From NCBI GenBank assembly GCA_044370695.1, contig JBILVB010000012.1:1-42667 (forward strand): 42,667 nucleotides of DNA, read 5' to 3'. Made by a program: the position numbers and the translations under genes. The notes beneath the pieces are model-generated. The model ran no database searches and was not told the origin of the DNA. It saw only the letters and a list, made by a program, of their open reading frames with translations. Positions within the stretch are counted from its first letter, which is position 1, and every line of letters begins with the position of its first letter. Shown here piece by piece: positions 16,409-23,827 of this stretch. The stretch is from JBEIFW01 sp044370695 (GTDB taxonomy: Bacteria; Actinomycetota; Acidimicrobiia; Acidimicrobiales; Ilumatobacteraceae).

Positions 16409-16490
16409 CGAGCGTCGGTCCCCGGGCGGTCCTGCATGCCGGCAGGGTAGGCGCCACTACGGTGCGGGCGCGAGCGAAGGGGGACCCGCC

Positions 16491-17288
16491 ATGGCCTACG
16501 AGACGATCCGGTACGAACTCGACGGTGGGGTCGCCACCATCACGCTCGACCGTCCGGAACGCTTGAACGCCTGGAACGAGCGGATGGGTATCGAGCTCGG
16601 CGTCGCGATGGCCGCAGCCGACGACGACGATGCCGTGCGGGCGGTCGTGGTGACCGGCAACGGCCGGGCGTTCTGCGCCGGAGCCGACCTGTCGCGTGGT
16701 GAGTTCGGTGGCGGTGACGCCACCGATGCCCCGACCGGGCGCCAGGCCTTCCCGTTCCAGATCCACAAGCCGGTGATCGCGGCGATCAACGGCCACGCCA
16801 TCGGCGTCGGGATCACCTACCCGCTGCTGGCCGACGTCCGCTTCATCGCCGCCGACGCCAAGGTGCAGTTCGCCTTCGTGCGCCGCGGCGTGATCCCGGA
16901 GCTGGCCTCGCACGTGATCCTGCCGCGGGTCATGGGGCTGTCCCGGGCCGCCGGGCTGCTGCTCACGGGCCGCATGATCACCGGCACCGAGGCCGCCGCA
17001 CTCGGCCTGGCCGAACCGGCACTGCCGGCGGCCGAGGTGCTCCCTGCGGCCACGGCCATGGCCCGGGAGATCGCCACCTCCACCAACCCGGTGTCGGTTG
17101 CGGTGGCCAAGCACCTCCTGTGGGAGGGGATGCTGCAGTCCCCCGAGCAGATGCTCGAGCGGGAAGGGCCGCTGTTCGCCTGGATGGCCCGCCAGCCCGC
17201 GGCGGCGGAAGGGATCGCCCACTTCATGGAACGCCGCCCCGCAGCGTTCGCGTCGAGCGTGTCGGGCGGCCTGCCCCCGATGCTGTGA
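16491..17288 (+). CDS. Enoyl-CoA hydratase/isomerase family protein (crotonase fold)
   Basis: A 265-residue crotonase. The CoA/oxyanion segments are AFCAGADLSRGEF (about 61-73) and AAINGHAIGVGITYPLLADVRF (about 102-123). The first of the two glutamates of classical hydratases is absent, replaced in the GVGIT stretch, while a Glu occurs in RRGVIPELAS near the second site. This resembles non-classical crotonases and leaves open hydratase, isomerase or hydrolase activity. ATG 16491 has GAAGGGGG about 8 bases upstream. It is followed after 17 bases by the epoxide hydrolase gene, so they may be co-transcribed in lipid or xenobiotic breakdown. Confidence 0.88.
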   Translation: MAYETIRYELDGGVATITLDRPERLNAWNERMGIELGVAMAAADDDDAVRAVVVTGNGRAFCAGADLSRGEFGGGDATDAPTGRQAFPFQIHKPVIAAINGHAIGVGITYPLLADVRFIAADAKVQFAFVRRGVIPELASHVILPRVMGLSRAAGLLLTGRMITGTEAAALGLAEPALPAAEVLPAATAMAREIATSTNPVSVAVAKHLLWEGMLQSPEQMLEREGPLFAWMARQPAAAEGIAHFMERRPAAFASSVSGGLPPML

Positions 17289-17305
17289 ACCCGGAGGACC
17301 CGAGC

Positions 17306-18460
17306 ATGAGCACCGAGATCACCCCGTTCCGCGTCGAGGTCCCCGAGGCCGTCCTCGACGACCTGCGCGACCGTCTGGCCCGCACCCGATGGCCGTCCGA
17401 CGCGCCCGGCGAGCCGTGGGGGTACGGCACCGAGCTCGCCGTGCTGCGGGAGCTGTGCGAGCACTGGCGCACCCGGTTCGACTGGCGGGCGGCCGAGGCC
17501 ACGCTGAACGCGTTCCCGCAGTTCACCACCACGATCGACGGGCAGCACGTGCACTTCCTGCACGTGCGGTCGCCGCATCCGCAGGCCCGCCCGTTGCTGC
17601 TCACCCACGGCTGGCCGGGGTCGGTGTGGGAGTTCACCAAGGTGATCGGGCCGCTCGTCGACCCGGTCGCCCACGGTGGCGACGCCGCCGACGCGTTCCA
17701 CGTCGTCGCCCCGTCCCTGCCGGGGTACGGGTTCTCGGGCCCGACCGGCGACACCGGCTGGGACCCGGAGCGCATCGCCCGGTGCTGGGCGTCGCTCATG
17801 GCCCGCCTCGGTTACGACCGCTACGGGGCCCAGGGCGGGGACTGGGGCGCCATCATCACCGCCAACCTCGGTCGCGTCGACGCCGCCCACCTCACCGGTA
17901 TCCACCTGAACATGGTCGTCGCCGCACCGCCCGACCCGGCCGACCCGATGGCCGGCGTGCTCCCCGAGGAGGTCGAGGGCGTCGTCGCCATGGCCCATTT
18001 CCGGGACCACGAGACCGGCTACCAGCAGATCCAGGGGACCAAGCCCCAAACCCTCGCCTACGGTCTCACCGACTCCCCGGCCGGCCTGGCCGGGTGGATC
18101 CTCGAGAAGTTCCGCACCTGGAGCGACTGCGACGGCGACGTCCTCGGCTACTTCGGGCCCGACGACCTGCTGGCCAACCTCACGATCTACTGGGTGACGG
18201 GCACGATCGGGTCGTCGTGCCGGCTCTACTGCGAAGCGCGCCGGTCCGGCCGCTTCGGACCGGCCCAGGGCCGGGTCGAGGTGCCGACCGGGTGTGCCGT
18301 CTTCCCCAAGGAGCTCTACCGGGCGCCGCGGGTGTGGGCCGAGGCGGCCTACGACGTGCAGCACTGGAGTCGGTTCGAGCGCGGCGGGCATTTTGCTGCG
18401 ATGGAGCAGCCCGAGGCCCTCGTCGCGGACGTCCGGTCGTTCTTCCGAGGCCGCACCTGA
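17306..18460 (+). CDS. Epoxide hydrolase (EHN domain plus alpha/beta hydrolase)
   Basis: A 384-residue epoxide hydrolase. The N-terminal EHN domain (about 1-95, TPFRVEVPEAVLDDLRDRL, and TRWP) is followed by the hydrolase core with oxyanion motif HGWPGS (101-106), nucleophile Asp179 in GAQGGDWGA and catalytic His362 in GGHFAAMEQPE. It opens an epoxide to a diol through an alkyl-enzyme ester. ATG 17306 has GGAGGA 8 bases upstream. It lies between an enoyl-CoA hydratase and a methyltransferase whose frame begins on its stop codon. A role in handling lipid or aromatic epoxides is likely but not specific. Confidence 0.92.
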   Translation: MSTEITPFRVEVPEAVLDDLRDRLARTRWPSDAPGEPWGYGTELAVLRELCEHWRTRFDWRAAEATLNAFPQFTTTIDGQHVHFLHVRSPHPQARPLLLTHGWPGSVWEFTKVIGPLVDPVAHGGDAADAFHVVAPSLPGYGFSGPTGDTGWDPERIARCWASLMARLGYDRYGAQGGDWGAIITANLGRVDAAHLTGIHLNMVVAAPPDPADPMAGVLPEEVEGVVAMAHFRDHETGYQQIQGTKPQTLAYGLTDSPAGLAGWILEKFRTWSDCDGDVLGYFGPDDLLANLTIYWVTGTIGSSCRLYCEARRSGRFGPAQGRVEVPTGCAVFPKELYRAPRVWAEAAYDVQHWSRFERGGHFAAMEQPEALVADVRSFFRGRT

Positions 18461-19065
18461 CCCGCCAGGTCTTCGACCGCGCCTACTACGACCGCTTCTA
18501 CCGGGGTCGGCTCGCCGTCCACGATCGGGGCCGGATCGGCACGCTGGCCTCGGGTGTGGTCGGACTGTGCGAGTGGTGGGGGCTCGAGGTGCGCCGGGTG
18601 CTCGACGTCGGTGCCGGACCGGGCTACTGGCGGGACTGGTTGCAGGCACAACGACCGGGGGTGGAGTACGTCGGGATCGACGTGAGCGAGCACGCCTGCC
18701 GGCGTTGGGGTCACGCTCGGGCCGACATCGCCGTGTGGACCCCGGCCGCGCCCTGCGATCTCGTGGTGTGCCAAGGCGTGTTGCAGTACCTCGACGATCC
18801 GGCCTGTGCCGCCGCAATCGCCAACCTGGCCGCGGCCACCTCCGGCGTGCTCTACCTCGAGGTTCCGACCGTCGCCGACCGGGCGACGGTGCTCGACACC
18901 GCAGCGACCGACCTCGACGTCCACTGGCGCACCGGTGCCTGGTATCGCCGCCGGCTCGGCCGCTGGTTCCGGCCGGCCGGCGCGGGGCTGTGGGTGCGGT
19001 CGGGGTCGGGCGTGCTGCTCTACGAGCTCGAGGGGCCCTCGGGGGCGGCGGCCCGGCGCGGGTAG
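18457..19065 (+). CDS. Class I SAM-dependent methyltransferase, probable CTG start
   Basis: About 202 residues with SAM motif I VLDVGAGPGYW (48-58), acidic loop residue Asp75 in YVGIDVSEHA, and a VVCQGVLQYLDDP segment (motif IV/post-II). No ATG, GTG or TTG exists in this frame where the family's N-terminus (FDRAYYDRFY) begins. The CTG at 18457 overlaps the epoxide hydrolase stop as CTGA, with GAGG 6 bases upstream, so I take it as the start. A GTG near 18557 would remove about 33 conserved residues. The target of methylation is unknown. Confidence 0.75.
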   Translation: MTRQVFDRAYYDRFYRGRLAVHDRGRIGTLASGVVGLCEWWGLEVRRVLDVGAGPGYWRDWLQAQRPGVEYVGIDVSEHACRRWGHARADIAVWTPAAPCDLVVCQGVLQYLDDPACAAAIANLAAATSGVLYLEVPTVADRATVLDTAATDLDVHWRTGAWYRRRLGRWFRPAGAGLWVRSGSGVLLYELEGPSGAAARRG

Positions 19066-19068
19066 GTT
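19063..19068 (+). promoter_or_regulatory. -10 box TAGGTT, leaderless promoter of the AcuI-like gene
   Basis: TAGGTT is 8 bases before GTG 19077. Its first three bases are the TAG stop codon of the methyltransferase, so one site serves both purposes. Confidence 0.5.
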
Positions 19069-19076
19069 CCCGAGCC

Positions 19077-20075
19077 GTGAGCGACACCTTCCGTGCCCTG
19101 GTCCTGCGCAGCGCCGACGGCAGGGCCGTCACCTCGGCCGTCGAATCGGTCGACGCCGACGCCCTGCCCGCCGGTGACGTCGTCGTCGACGTCGAGTGGT
19201 CGGACCTGAACTACAAGGACGGCCTCATCCTGACGGGCCAGGGCCGGCTGGTGCGTGACTACCCGCACGTACCGGGCATCGATCTCGCCGGCACGGTGCG
19301 CGCCAGCGGCGCTTCCGGGTTCGCCGCCGGTGACCGGGTGATCCTCACCGGGTTCCGCGTGGGCGAGACCCACTGGGGTGGCTACGCCGAGCGGGCCCGG
19401 GTGCGCTCGGAATGGCTGGTGGCGTGTCCGGACGGCCTGTCGACGCGCGACGCCATGGTCGTTGGCACCGCAGGGTTCACCGCGATGCAGGCGATCCATG
19501 CCCTCGAAGCCCACGGCCTCACGCCGGGTGCCGGTGAGGTGCTCGTCACCGGCGCCGCCGGCGGGGTCGGCTCGATGGCGGTCCACCTGCTGGCCCGCCT
19601 CGGCTACACCGTGGCGGCGTCCACCGGCCGCCCCGAGACCGAGGGCTACCTGCGCGAGCTCGGAGCGACCACCATCGTCAGCCGGGCCGAGCTGGCCGAG
19701 GCGCCGACCAAGCCACTGCTCGGGGCCCGGTGGGCCGGCTGCGTCGATGCCGTCGGCGGGACGACGCTCGCCCACGTCGTCCACGAACTCGACTACGGCG
19801 CCTCGGTGGCGGCATGTGGGCTGGCCGGTGGTGCCGCGGTGCCGGTGATGGTCACCCCGTTCCTGTTGCGGGGCGTCAACCTGCTCGGCATCGACTCGGT
19901 GATGTGCCCGCTCGCGCACCGGGTGACCCTGTGGAACCGGGTGGCCGGACTGGTCGATGCCGGCGCGCTCGCAGCGATGACCACGGTCGTGGGCCTGGGA
20001 GATCTCGCCGGACTCGGCCCGTCGATCCTCGCCGGTCAGGTCCGGGGCCGCACCGTCGTCGACACGGCCCGGTAG
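19077..20075 (+). CDS. YhdH/AcuI-type NADPH-dependent acryloyl-CoA reductase-like oxidoreductase
   Basis: A 332-residue zinc-independent medium-chain dehydrogenase of the YhdH/AcuI group. Diagnostic stretches are WSDLNYKDGLILTG (41-54), PHVPGIDLAGTV (63-74), GGYAERARV (101-109), NADPH loop TGAAGGVGSMAVHLLA (158-173) and the C-terminal FLLRGVNLLGIDSV block. Known members reduce acryloyl-CoA to propionyl-CoA, though many homologues are only quinone-oxidoreductase-like. GTG 19077 follows a TAGGTT -10 box after 8 bases, suggesting a leaderless transcript of its own. It converges on the thioesterase with 5 bases between stops. I would expect a role in CoA-ester detoxification or odd-carbon metabolism. 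Confidence 0.9.
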   Translation: MSDTFRALVLRSADGRAVTSAVESVDADALPAGDVVVDVEWSDLNYKDGLILTGQGRLVRDYPHVPGIDLAGTVRASGASGFAAGDRVILTGFRVGETHWGGYAERARVRSEWLVACPDGLSTRDAMVVGTAGFTAMQAIHALEAHGLTPGAGEVLVTGAAGGVGSMAVHLLARLGYTVAASTGRPETEGYLRELGATTIVSRAELAEAPTKPLLGARWAGCVDAVGGTTLAHVVHELDYGASVAACGLAGGAAVPVMVTPFLLRGVNLLGIDSVMCPLAHRVTLWNRVAGLVDAGALAAMTTVVGLGDLAGLGPSILAGQVRGRTVVDTAR

Positions 20076-20080
20076 GCGGG

Positions 20081-20482
20081 TCAGGCCCGCAGGCCCGAGA
20101 CCGCCTCGAGCAACCACGCCGGGGCCCGTGCGGGCCGGCCCGTGGTGTCGGTGACCCCGGCCCGGAGATCGGCCTGGACGGCCACCGAGCCGTCAGGGAG
20201 CAGCACCTCCTGGTGCCATCGGCTCGAGGCCCTGCCCTCTTCGATCACCTCGGTGGTGATGGCCACGGCGTCGTTCCAGGTGACGGGTCGTCGGTACCGC
20301 AACGACAACTCGACGACGACCACCTGGAATCCGGCGGCGTGCAACCGGTCGAGGCCGGCGCCGACGGCGTCGAGCGCCTCGCATCGGGCCACCTCGAACC
20401 ACGAGACGTAGACCGCGTGGTTGACGTGGCCGTACGGGTCGAGTTCGGCGAACCGTGGCCGCAGGTCGAGCCGGTGTCGCAC
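20081..20482 (-). CDS. 4HBT-family acyl-CoA thioesterase
   Basis: A 133-residue single hot-dog domain. The motif AELDPYGHVNHAVYVSWFE (12-30) carries the catalytic aspartate of the 4-hydroxybenzoyl-CoA thioesterase family, and the later SLRYRRPVTWNDAV segment is also typical. It hydrolyses acyl-CoA or aryl-CoA thioesters. GTG 20482 is the only start near the conserved N-terminus. It lies 13 bases after the desaturase stop on the same strand, so the two form an operon and the thioesterase may release or edit desaturated acyl chains. The specific acyl chain is unknown. Confidence 0.9.
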   Translation of the reverse strand: MRHRLDLRPRFAELDPYGHVNHAVYVSWFEVARCEALDAVGAGLDRLHAAGFQVVVVELSLRYRRPVTWNDAVAITTEVIEEGRASSRWHQEVLLPDGSVAVQADLRAGVTDTTGRPARAPAWLLEAVSGLRA

Positions 20483-20495
20483 GGCGCGCCCCGGC

Positions 20496-21515
20496 TCAGG
20501 CCTCGTCGACCGCCGCCGTGACCCGGCCGCGCCGGGCGATGGCCGCCGCCTGCTGTGCGGTGTTCTCGAGCAGCGCCGTCAGCTCCTCGCTCGCCCGGGT
20601 GCCGCGGAGCTTGTGGGCGGCGCGTCCGAGCCGGTAGCGCAACATGCCGAGATCGGGGTGACCGTCACGGATGCGGGCTGCGGTGAGCGCTGCGGCCGGA
20701 GGCTGCTGGAGATCCCGGGCGATCCGGAGCCAGGACAGGACGCGCAGCGCCCCGTAGGAGATGTCGATCTCGTACCACCGGAACCCCTGACGCACCGACC
20801 GCGGGTAGTGGTGGTGGTTGTTGTGCCACCCCTCGCCGAGCGTGAGCAGGGCGACGATCGGGTTGTTCCGGCTCGTGTCGCCGGTGGCGAAGTGGCGACG
20901 GCCCCACAGATGCGCGACGGAGTTGACGGCGAACGTCGCGTGCCAGAGCGCGACCGTGGAGCAGAAGAACCCCACGACGAGGCCGGGCCAGCCGGCGATC
21001 AGGAAGCACAGCGCGCCCAACGCCCACGGGGCGACCCAGTCGTGCTTGTTGAGCCAGACCAGCTCGCGGTACTTGGCGAAGTCCGGAATGGCGTCGTAGT
21101 CGGTGGCGTCGAACCGGTCCGACACGATCCAGCCCATGTGGCTCCAGAAGAAGCCGTGGGCCGGGGAGTGGGGATCGCGCTCGGTGTCGGTGTACCGGTG
21201 ATGTGCCCGATGGTTGGCGGCCCACCACAACGGGCCCTTCTGCACGGCGCTGGCGCCGAGCAGAGCCATGAGGAACTGCGGGACCCGGGACATCTTGTAG
21301 GTCTTGTGGGCGAAGTAGCGGTGGTAACCGGCCGTGATCCCGAACGCTCGGGCGACGTACAGCACGATGCCGAGGATGAGCGATCGCGTGGTCACCCCGG
21401 TGAGGAACACGAGCAGGGGGCTGAAGTTGACGAGGAGGAACGGCGCCGCCTGTGCCCACCGCATGCGGTGGTCCGGTACGCCGGTCTGCGGGGTGGTGAC
21501 CTCGACGTCGCTCAT
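20496..21515 (-). CDS. Membrane acyl-CoA (delta-9 type) fatty acid desaturase
   Basis: A 339-residue membrane di-iron desaturase. The three histidine boxes are HRYFAH (65-70), HRAHH (102-106) and HNNHHH (231-236), in the spacing of stearoyl-CoA type enzymes, with about four hydrophobic helices between them. It inserts a double bond into an acyl-CoA using O2 and electrons from ferredoxin or a similar donor. Start is ATG 21515. A perfect 20-base palindrome lies 43-62 bases upstream and probably controls it, as membrane-fluidity genes often are by TetR-type repressors. The thioesterase gene follows at once. Its regiospecificity cannot be read from the sequence. Confidence 0.94.
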   Translation of the reverse strand: MSDVEVTTPQTGVPDHRMRWAQAAPFLLVNFSPLLVFLTGVTTRSLILGIVLYVARAFGITAGYHRYFAHKTYKMSRVPQFLMALLGASAVQKGPLWWAANHRAHHRYTDTERDPHSPAHGFFWSHMGWIVSDRFDATDYDAIPDFAKYRELVWLNKHDWVAPWALGALCFLIAGWPGLVVGFFCSTVALWHATFAVNSVAHLWGRRHFATGDTSRNNPIVALLTLGEGWHNNHHHYPRSVRQGFRWYEIDISYGALRVLSWLRIARDLQQPPAAALTAARIRDGHPDLGMLRYRLGRAAHKLRGTRASEELTALLENTAQQAAAIARRGRVTAAVDEA

Positions 21516-21558
21516 CGTTGCGTCCTGGGGGGAGTGAGAGCCGAACAGACCGACCAGT

Positions 21559-21578
21559 CCTACCGACCGGTCGGTAGG
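21559..21578. promoter_or_regulatory. Perfect 20-base palindromic operator, upstream of desaturase
   Basis: cctaccgaccggtcggtagg reads the same on both strands, centred on ACCGGT. It starts 43 bases upstream of the desaturase ATG. The ACCGACCGGTCGGT core looks like the operators of TetR-family regulators; the regulator is not in this window. A partial outer dyad, gaccagtc...gtggtc, surrounds it. Confidence 0.65.
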
Positions 21579-21776
21579 GAGACTAGTGGTCGCAGCGCCC
21601 GATCGGTCGCCGAAGCGGTCGGAAATGTCGCCTTCTGACGCTTCGCTGACCGTCTGATCCCTTGACGCATGCGATGTCTTTCACTTGAATACATTCATAC
21701 GACGTTGATCGCTGATGCCTGACGCCAGTGATGACCGTCGTGCGGGCTTCCCGTTCGGGGGTTCGGGCTGCCTCGA

Positions 21777-21808
21777 GAGGATCGCCGCCCCACCGGGCGG
21801 CGATCCTC
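21777..21808 (-). terminator. Hairpin downstream of PhyH gene
   Basis: A 13-base perfect stem (GAGGATCGCCGCC / GGCGGCGATCCTC) closes a 6-base loop. It begins 26 bases after the PhyH stop. There is no T-run, as is usual for GC-rich actinobacterial terminators, so this is a candidate only. Confidence 0.5.
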
Positions 21809-21834
21809 GCGTCGGTGCCCCACCGGGCGGCTCG

Positions 21835-22995
21835 TCAGATGCCCAGGTCGAGTTGGTTGTAGTCCCGCAGAACCGACGGATCGCCCGTCCAGCGGTACCG
21901 GTCCTCGAGGCCGGCGAACGGGGCGTAGGGGTACCGACGTTCCTGGGGGTAGCGCTGTGCACGGGCGTCGATGGCGTAGGCGATGGCCGCCGAGCGGATC
22001 CGGATCCGCTCGGCGTCGTACACGGCGGTCGCGTTGTGGACGCCCCCGCTGACCACGCCGAGCACGGACGAGCGTCGGTGGAACCCGAAGTTGAACGTGA
22101 CGCGGGGGTCGGCACTGGTGTTGGCGAACGAGCCGTGCACGCATTGCCGGTTCGTGATCGCGACGTCGCCGGGCGCACACAGCAGCGGGACCGCACCCTC
22201 GATCCGATCCGAGCCCGCTGCTGCGACGAGCGCGCGGATGTCGACCCGGCCGCTGCGGTGCGATCCCGGCAGGACCCACAGGCCGTTGGCCGACGTGCAC
22301 CCGTAGAGCTGGGCCATGAAGTTGAACCCGTGGGTGTCGCCATCGAGGTCGGGGTCGTCCCAGTGGGTCCACGGATCCTGGTGCCAGGCGACCGAACCGC
22401 CGAGACCGGGATGCTTGATCCAGATGGCTTCGTTGAACGGAGTGAAGTCGGGTCCGTGGACGGCCGCAGCGAAGGCGAGCAGCCCGGGATGCCCGTACAG
22501 CCGGAGATGGGCCTCGCTGTACTGGAGCGACCCCAGGACGATCTGCAGCACCCAGTCCGGGGCGCCCTCGGGTGCCTCGGGCTCGAACATCTTCACCTGG
22601 TGGCGTCCGTGGGCGGCACCCGTGCCGCCGAGGGGATCGGACAACGGGCGTACGAAACCGAAGTTGCGCGCCGTGCCGTCGTTGCCCAGCGCCGGACGGC
22701 CGTGGCGGTCGGTCGTCGCTCCCTTCGTCGCGGGGGCACGGTCGAGCAGGTCGGCGAGGTCGCGTTCGAGGTCGTCGAGCTCGTCGCGTCCGAGCACGCC
22801 TTCGAAGACGTAGAAGCCGGTGCGGCGATAGGCCTCGACGACTGCGGGATCCGGCCGGCCGTGCTCGTCGAGCACCAGGGGGCCCCGGTTGCCGAGCGAG
22901 TGCGCGCGCCGTTCACCCTCGGCGCGGTAGCGGACCATCTCGGCCTCGGCGTCGCCGTAGCTGGTCGACGCCTCGAGCAGGTGCACCTTGGCCAT
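21835..22995 (-). CDS. Phytanoyl-CoA dioxygenase (PhyH) family protein
   Basis: A 386-residue Fe(II)/2-oxoglutarate dioxygenase. The facial triad is His205 and Asp207 in VAWHQDPWTHW and His287 in NRQCVHGSF, with Arg298 in ADPRVTFNF as the likely 2-oxoglutarate ligand. The N-terminal RRTGFYVFEGVL segment (57-68) is typical of the family. It hydroxylates an unactivated carbon; many bacterial members act on lipids or secondary metabolites. ATG 22995 has an AGGGGGG element about 7 bases upstream. The 3' end is followed by a strong hairpin. I cannot name the substrate; the lack of a CoA-pathway partner next to it argues against true phytanoyl-CoA. Confidence 0.9.
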   Translation of the reverse strand: MAKVHLLEASTSYGDAEAEMVRYRAEGERRAHSLGNRGPLVLDEHGRPDPAVVEAYRRTGFYVFEGVLGRDELDDLERDLADLLDRAPATKGATTDRHGRPALGNDGTARNFGFVRPLSDPLGGTGAAHGRHQVKMFEPEAPEGAPDWVLQIVLGSLQYSEAHLRLYGHPGLLAFAAAVHGPDFTPFNEAIWIKHPGLGGSVAWHQDPWTHWDDPDLDGDTHGFNFMAQLYGCTSANGLWVLPGSHRSGRVDIRALVAAAGSDRIEGAVPLLCAPGDVAITNRQCVHGSFANTSADPRVTFNFGFHRRSSVLGVVSGGVHNATAVYDAERIRIRSAAIAYAIDARAQRYPQERRYPYAPFAGLEDRYRWTGDPSVLRDYNQLDLGI

Positions 22996-23027
22996 GTCGG
23001 GCCCCCCTGTGTCGAATGTCCCCGGGG

Positions 23028-23603
23028 TCAGGGTAACCGGTCGAGCGTCCGGCGCCCGTCGACGGGTGCCGGGGACACGGGGCCCGTGTTCCGGAGCCCG
23101 TGGGGCGCCGACCGACCGATGGCGTCGAGCAGATCGGTTCGATCGCCGCTCGTGACGATGACGGTGAGGCAGGTGCCGTCGGTGCACTCGATCCGCACGT
23201 CGTCGGCGCGATCCCCGGGGCCGACCCGGGCCACGCCAGCGCAAGGGAGGCGCAGCGCGAGCCGCCCGAGGTGCTCGCCGGGGCGTCGTGGGCGGGCCGC
23301 GACGACCAGGTCGGCCGCGGTCACGACGAGGAGTGCGCGGCGCGGGATCGGCAGTGACGGGGCTCGACGGGGCGTGACGAACGTGCGCGCCACCACGGTG
23401 GTCAGCGCCGGGGCTGCGAGAACCGCGGCCGGCATCGACCGAGCGCCGAGGACCGCCGTCGATCCCCCGACCGCGGCGACGAGCGCCACCCGCTGCAGGC
23501 GCGCCCGTCGGCTACGACCCGCCCTGCGGATCTCGGCGAGGTGGAGTACCGGTGCGCCGGTTCGGGCGCTCGCCGCAGCCAGGTACTGCTCGGGTTGGAG
23601 CAC
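23028..23603 (-). CDS. Hypothetical membrane-associated protein (possible PH-like domain)
   Basis: A 191-residue protein. After a short N-terminal part (PEQYLAAASARTGAPVLHLAEIRRA) comes a basic, hydrophobic segment LVAAVGGSTAVLGARSMPAAVLAAPALTTVV that may be one or two membrane helices. The C-terminal half is beta-rich (RALLVVTAADLVVAARPR, then RIECTDGTCLTVIV), resembling bacterial PH-like domains, but I cannot be sure. GTG 23603 has GAGGAGG 4 bases upstream. It is divergent from the Tad pilus operon, and a long inverted repeat lies between them. No function assigned. Confidence 0.6.
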   Translation of the reverse strand: MLQPEQYLAAASARTGAPVLHLAEIRRAGRSRRARLQRVALVAAVGGSTAVLGARSMPAAVLAAPALTTVVARTFVTPRRAPSLPIPRRALLVVTAADLVVAARPRRPGEHLGRLALRLPCAGVARVGPGDRADDVRIECTDGTCLTVIVTSGDRTDLLDAIGRSAPHGLRNTGPVSPAPVDGRRTLDRLP

Positions 23604-23686
23604 CGCACCTCCTCGACAGTCCCACCGCTTGTCGACGCTAGGAGTGGTTCGACCACGCGCCGTAGGGGTGCGCGCAGACGTTGACC

Positions 23687-23722
23687 GGTTCCGGACGGAA
23701 ACGTGCCGTTCCGTCCGGAACC
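23687..23722. promoter_or_regulatory. 14-base inverted repeat between divergent genes
   Basis: GGTTCCGGACGGAA and TTCCGTCCGGAACC are perfect inverted copies flanking the 8-base spacer acgtgccg. The element lies just upstream of the candidate -35 of the Tad operon and 84 bases before the divergent start, so it may be an operator, although an RNA hairpin is possible. Confidence 0.5.
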
Positions 23723-23744
23723 CGATCCCCCAGGGTCTCGCCCC

Positions 23745-23774
23745 TTGTCCGTGCCACACCCCCTCCGGTACCTT
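23745..23774 (+). promoter_or_regulatory. Candidate promoter of the Tad operon
   Basis: TTGTCC (23745-23750) and TACCTT (23769-23774) are separated by 18 bases and lie about 54 bases before GTG 23828. They fit a sigma-A-like promoter loosely. Confidence 0.4.
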
Positions 23775-23827
23775 GACGCCCGGCATCCCCTCCATCGCCC
23801 GGCTGTGGCCGGGGCGAGGAGTCGAGC

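Larger units (their letters stand above)
21516..21834. other. Intergenic region between desaturase start and PhyH end
   Basis: No gene is supported in these 319 bases. They hold the desaturase upstream region with the 20-base palindrome (21559-21578), an unusually AT-rich patch at about 21672-21705 that includes GAATACATTC, and the hairpin of the PhyH gene at 21777-21808. A 14-base direct repeat, gccccaccgggcgg, occurs at about 21787 and about 21817. Confidence 0.6.
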
